Below the pieces are notes generated by a model. It had not been told where the DNA came from. It saw nothing but the letters and a program-made list of their open reading frames with translations, and did not search any database. From Chloroflexota bacterium (GTDB taxonomy: Bacteria; Chloroflexota; Anaerolineae; UBA1429): a stretch of DNA of 6,916 nt. Below, one piece after another: positions 6,174-6,916 of the stretch. The stretch lies in assembly GCA_012513595.1 (NCBI GenBank), contig JAAZBY010000361.1, forward strand, positions 1-6,916, in the 5' to 3' direction. The translations under genes and the position numbers were made by a program. Positions within the stretch are counted from its first letter, which is position 1. Every line of letters begins with the position of its first letter.

Positions 6174-6385
6174 CGAAGGGCAGTCGGGCAAATGTGGTTT
6201 CACAGAAAGGAATGTACCAGGATGCGGAACAGAGAATCACGTCAGTAGCGGTCAGCACGCAATGATACAGAGGTTGGCTGACGCACCGCGCTGCCAGGGC
6301 TGCACAATCGAGCTCGCGAGGCCGAGGGCGAGAGGGCCCCCAGGTGAACCGGCGCCACTATTGCCCGCGGGCCCAACATGGAAAG

Positions 6386-6429
6386 CCGCGAGGCAGAGCG
6401 CAGGGAAACCCCCGCAGCCTGCCTCGCGG
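6386..6429 (-). terminator. Probable hairpin terminator of the oxidoreductase gene
   Basis: Arms 6386-6396 and 6419-6429 form an 11-bp perfect stem; the loop can add a further inner stem around GGGAAACCC. It lies 21 nt after the stop codon of the minus-strand oxidoreductase gene. The minus-strand tail after it is CTTTCCATGTT, only weakly T-rich, so termination efficiency is uncertain. Confidence 0.55.
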
Positions 6430-6449
6430 ATGCTGCGCATCACCCCGAC

Positions 6450-6916
6450 CTAGAGGCGCACCTCAGTGCCGCTCGCCGCCGACTTGTAGGCAGCCTCGAT
6501 GATCTGGACTACCAGCGCCCCATGTGCGGGCTGAATCACCGGCTGACGGCCAGCGCGAATGGCGTCCACCCAGTCCGGGATCAGTGCCTGGTGGCCACGC
6601 GAGGCCACCTCTTCGAGGGGCACCGTCTCGCTGGTGAGCTCGCCGTCCTCCTCACCAAAGTAGTGCAGGGGCGTCTCGGCGCCGAACAGGTTGGCGTTCA
6701 GCTCCAGGCCGCCCTCGGTGCCAAAGAGTTGCATCAGCTGGCCCTGGCTGCCGTGGGTCGCCCAGCTGGCCTCCAGCACGAGGGTGCTGCCGTTCTCAAA
6801 GCGCACAAAGGCGCTGGTGAGGTCATCGACGTCAAAGCGCGAACCGGCGCCGAAATGGTCCGCCCCCCAGCCGCCCAGCCCCTTGGCCTGCGGGCCAAAC
6901 TTGGCGTACGTGGCCG
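6450..6916 (-). CDS. Gfo/Idh/MocA-family oxidoreductase, C-terminal part (5' partial)
   Basis: C-terminal 154 residues of an NAD(P)-dependent oxidoreductase of the glucose-fructose oxidoreductase / inositol dehydrogenase / rhizopine MocA family, which acts on sugars, inositols or similar polyols in the cytoplasm. The frame is open to the window edge. The first GTG in it (6804-6806) is an internal Val within a continuing family sequence (FDVDDLTSAFVRFENGSTLV), so the gene begins beyond 6916. Typical elements of the substrate-binding alpha/beta domain: DVDD followed by FVRFENGSTLVLEASWA, then LFGTEGGLELN, the late PDWVDAIRAGRQPVIQPAHG, and the closing IIEAAYKSAASGTEVRL. The Rossmann domain and its catalytic Lys (EKP motif) lie outside the window, so substrate and activity cannot be judged. 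It reads in the same direction as the HTH gene, but the hairpin and the HTH promoter suggest separate units. Confidence 0.9.
   Translation of the reverse strand, partial: ATYAKFGPQAKGLGGWGADHFGAGSRFDVDDLTSAFVRFENGSTLVLEASWATHGSQGQLMQLFGTEGGLELNANLFGAETPLHYFGEEDGELTSETVPLEEVASRGHQALIPDWVDAIRAGRQPVIQPAHGALVVQIIEAAYKSAASGTEVRL

Larger units (their letters stand above)
5978..6449. other. Non-coding intergenic region, partly AT-richer
   Basis: About 470 nt without a credible gene. The part from about 6000 to 6260 is visibly lower in G+C than the rest of the window. It contains the HTH promoter and leader, a small hairpin (GATCGGAG at 6034-6041 with CTCCGGAT at 6050-6057, one bulged G), and an isolated TATAAT at 6104-6109 on the plus strand without a matching -35. 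From about 6174 to 6385 I see no gene, tRNA or clear repeat. The two short open frames at 6252-6453, one on each strand, overlap each other, have no RBS or family resemblance, and look random. Confidence 0.6.

Noticed and set aside
6251..6282. GTCAGC / GCTGAC inverted repeat and nearby GTCAG direct repeat
   Set aside because: Six base pairs or fewer with no extension; expected by chance and not tied to a promoter.

Overview
The window is high-GC bacterial chromosome (coding parts roughly two-thirds G+C by eye) with a heterotrophic, scavenging gene content. It holds six protein genes, two of them cut by the window edges. The lineage cannot be fixed from this sequence. The long extracytoplasmic insertion in the permease, the small excisionase-type HTH protein and the unsecreted FG-GAP protein would fit a Chloroflexota/Anaerolineae-like organism, but that is an inference of low to moderate confidence. 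Housekeeping-type -35/-10 boxes and clear Shine-Dalgarno sequences point to ordinary bacterial expression signals.

Left part (1-4057, + strand): three genes read in the same direction and probably form the end of an operon. They are an OppC/DppC-type ABC transporter permease (5' end off the window), an acetamidase/formamidase-family amidohydrolase, and a 640-residue protein. The last joins an N-terminal concanavalin/LamG-like (DUF1080-like) domain to a C-terminal beta-propeller with FG-GAP/VCBS calcium loops. No convincing promoter or terminator lies between them. The run ends at a perfect 34-nt palindrome followed by a T-rich tail.

Middle (4161-5700, - strand): a convergent, complete type-2 glycerate kinase (DUF4147 plus MOFRL) with its own sigma70-like promoter and strong RBS. 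Upstream of it, also on the minus strand, is a 66-residue excisionase/MerR-like HTH protein with its own intrinsic terminator and a near-consensus promoter about 170 nt upstream of its start codon.

Right part (5978-6916): a non-coding, locally AT-richer stretch, then the C-terminal part of a Gfo/Idh/MocA-family oxidoreductase on the minus strand, truncated by the window edge and followed by a hairpin that may be its terminator.

Taken together, the region looks like uptake and catabolism of a small organic substrate: a peptide/oligosaccharide-type importer, an amidase, a carbohydrate-binding-like protein, glycerate phosphorylation and a sugar-type dehydrogenase. The link between the minus-strand genes and the plus-strand operon is only positional. 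The least explained item is the LamG-propeller fusion protein at 2066-3988. I see no CRISPR array, insertion sequence, tRNA, rRNA or clear defence system.
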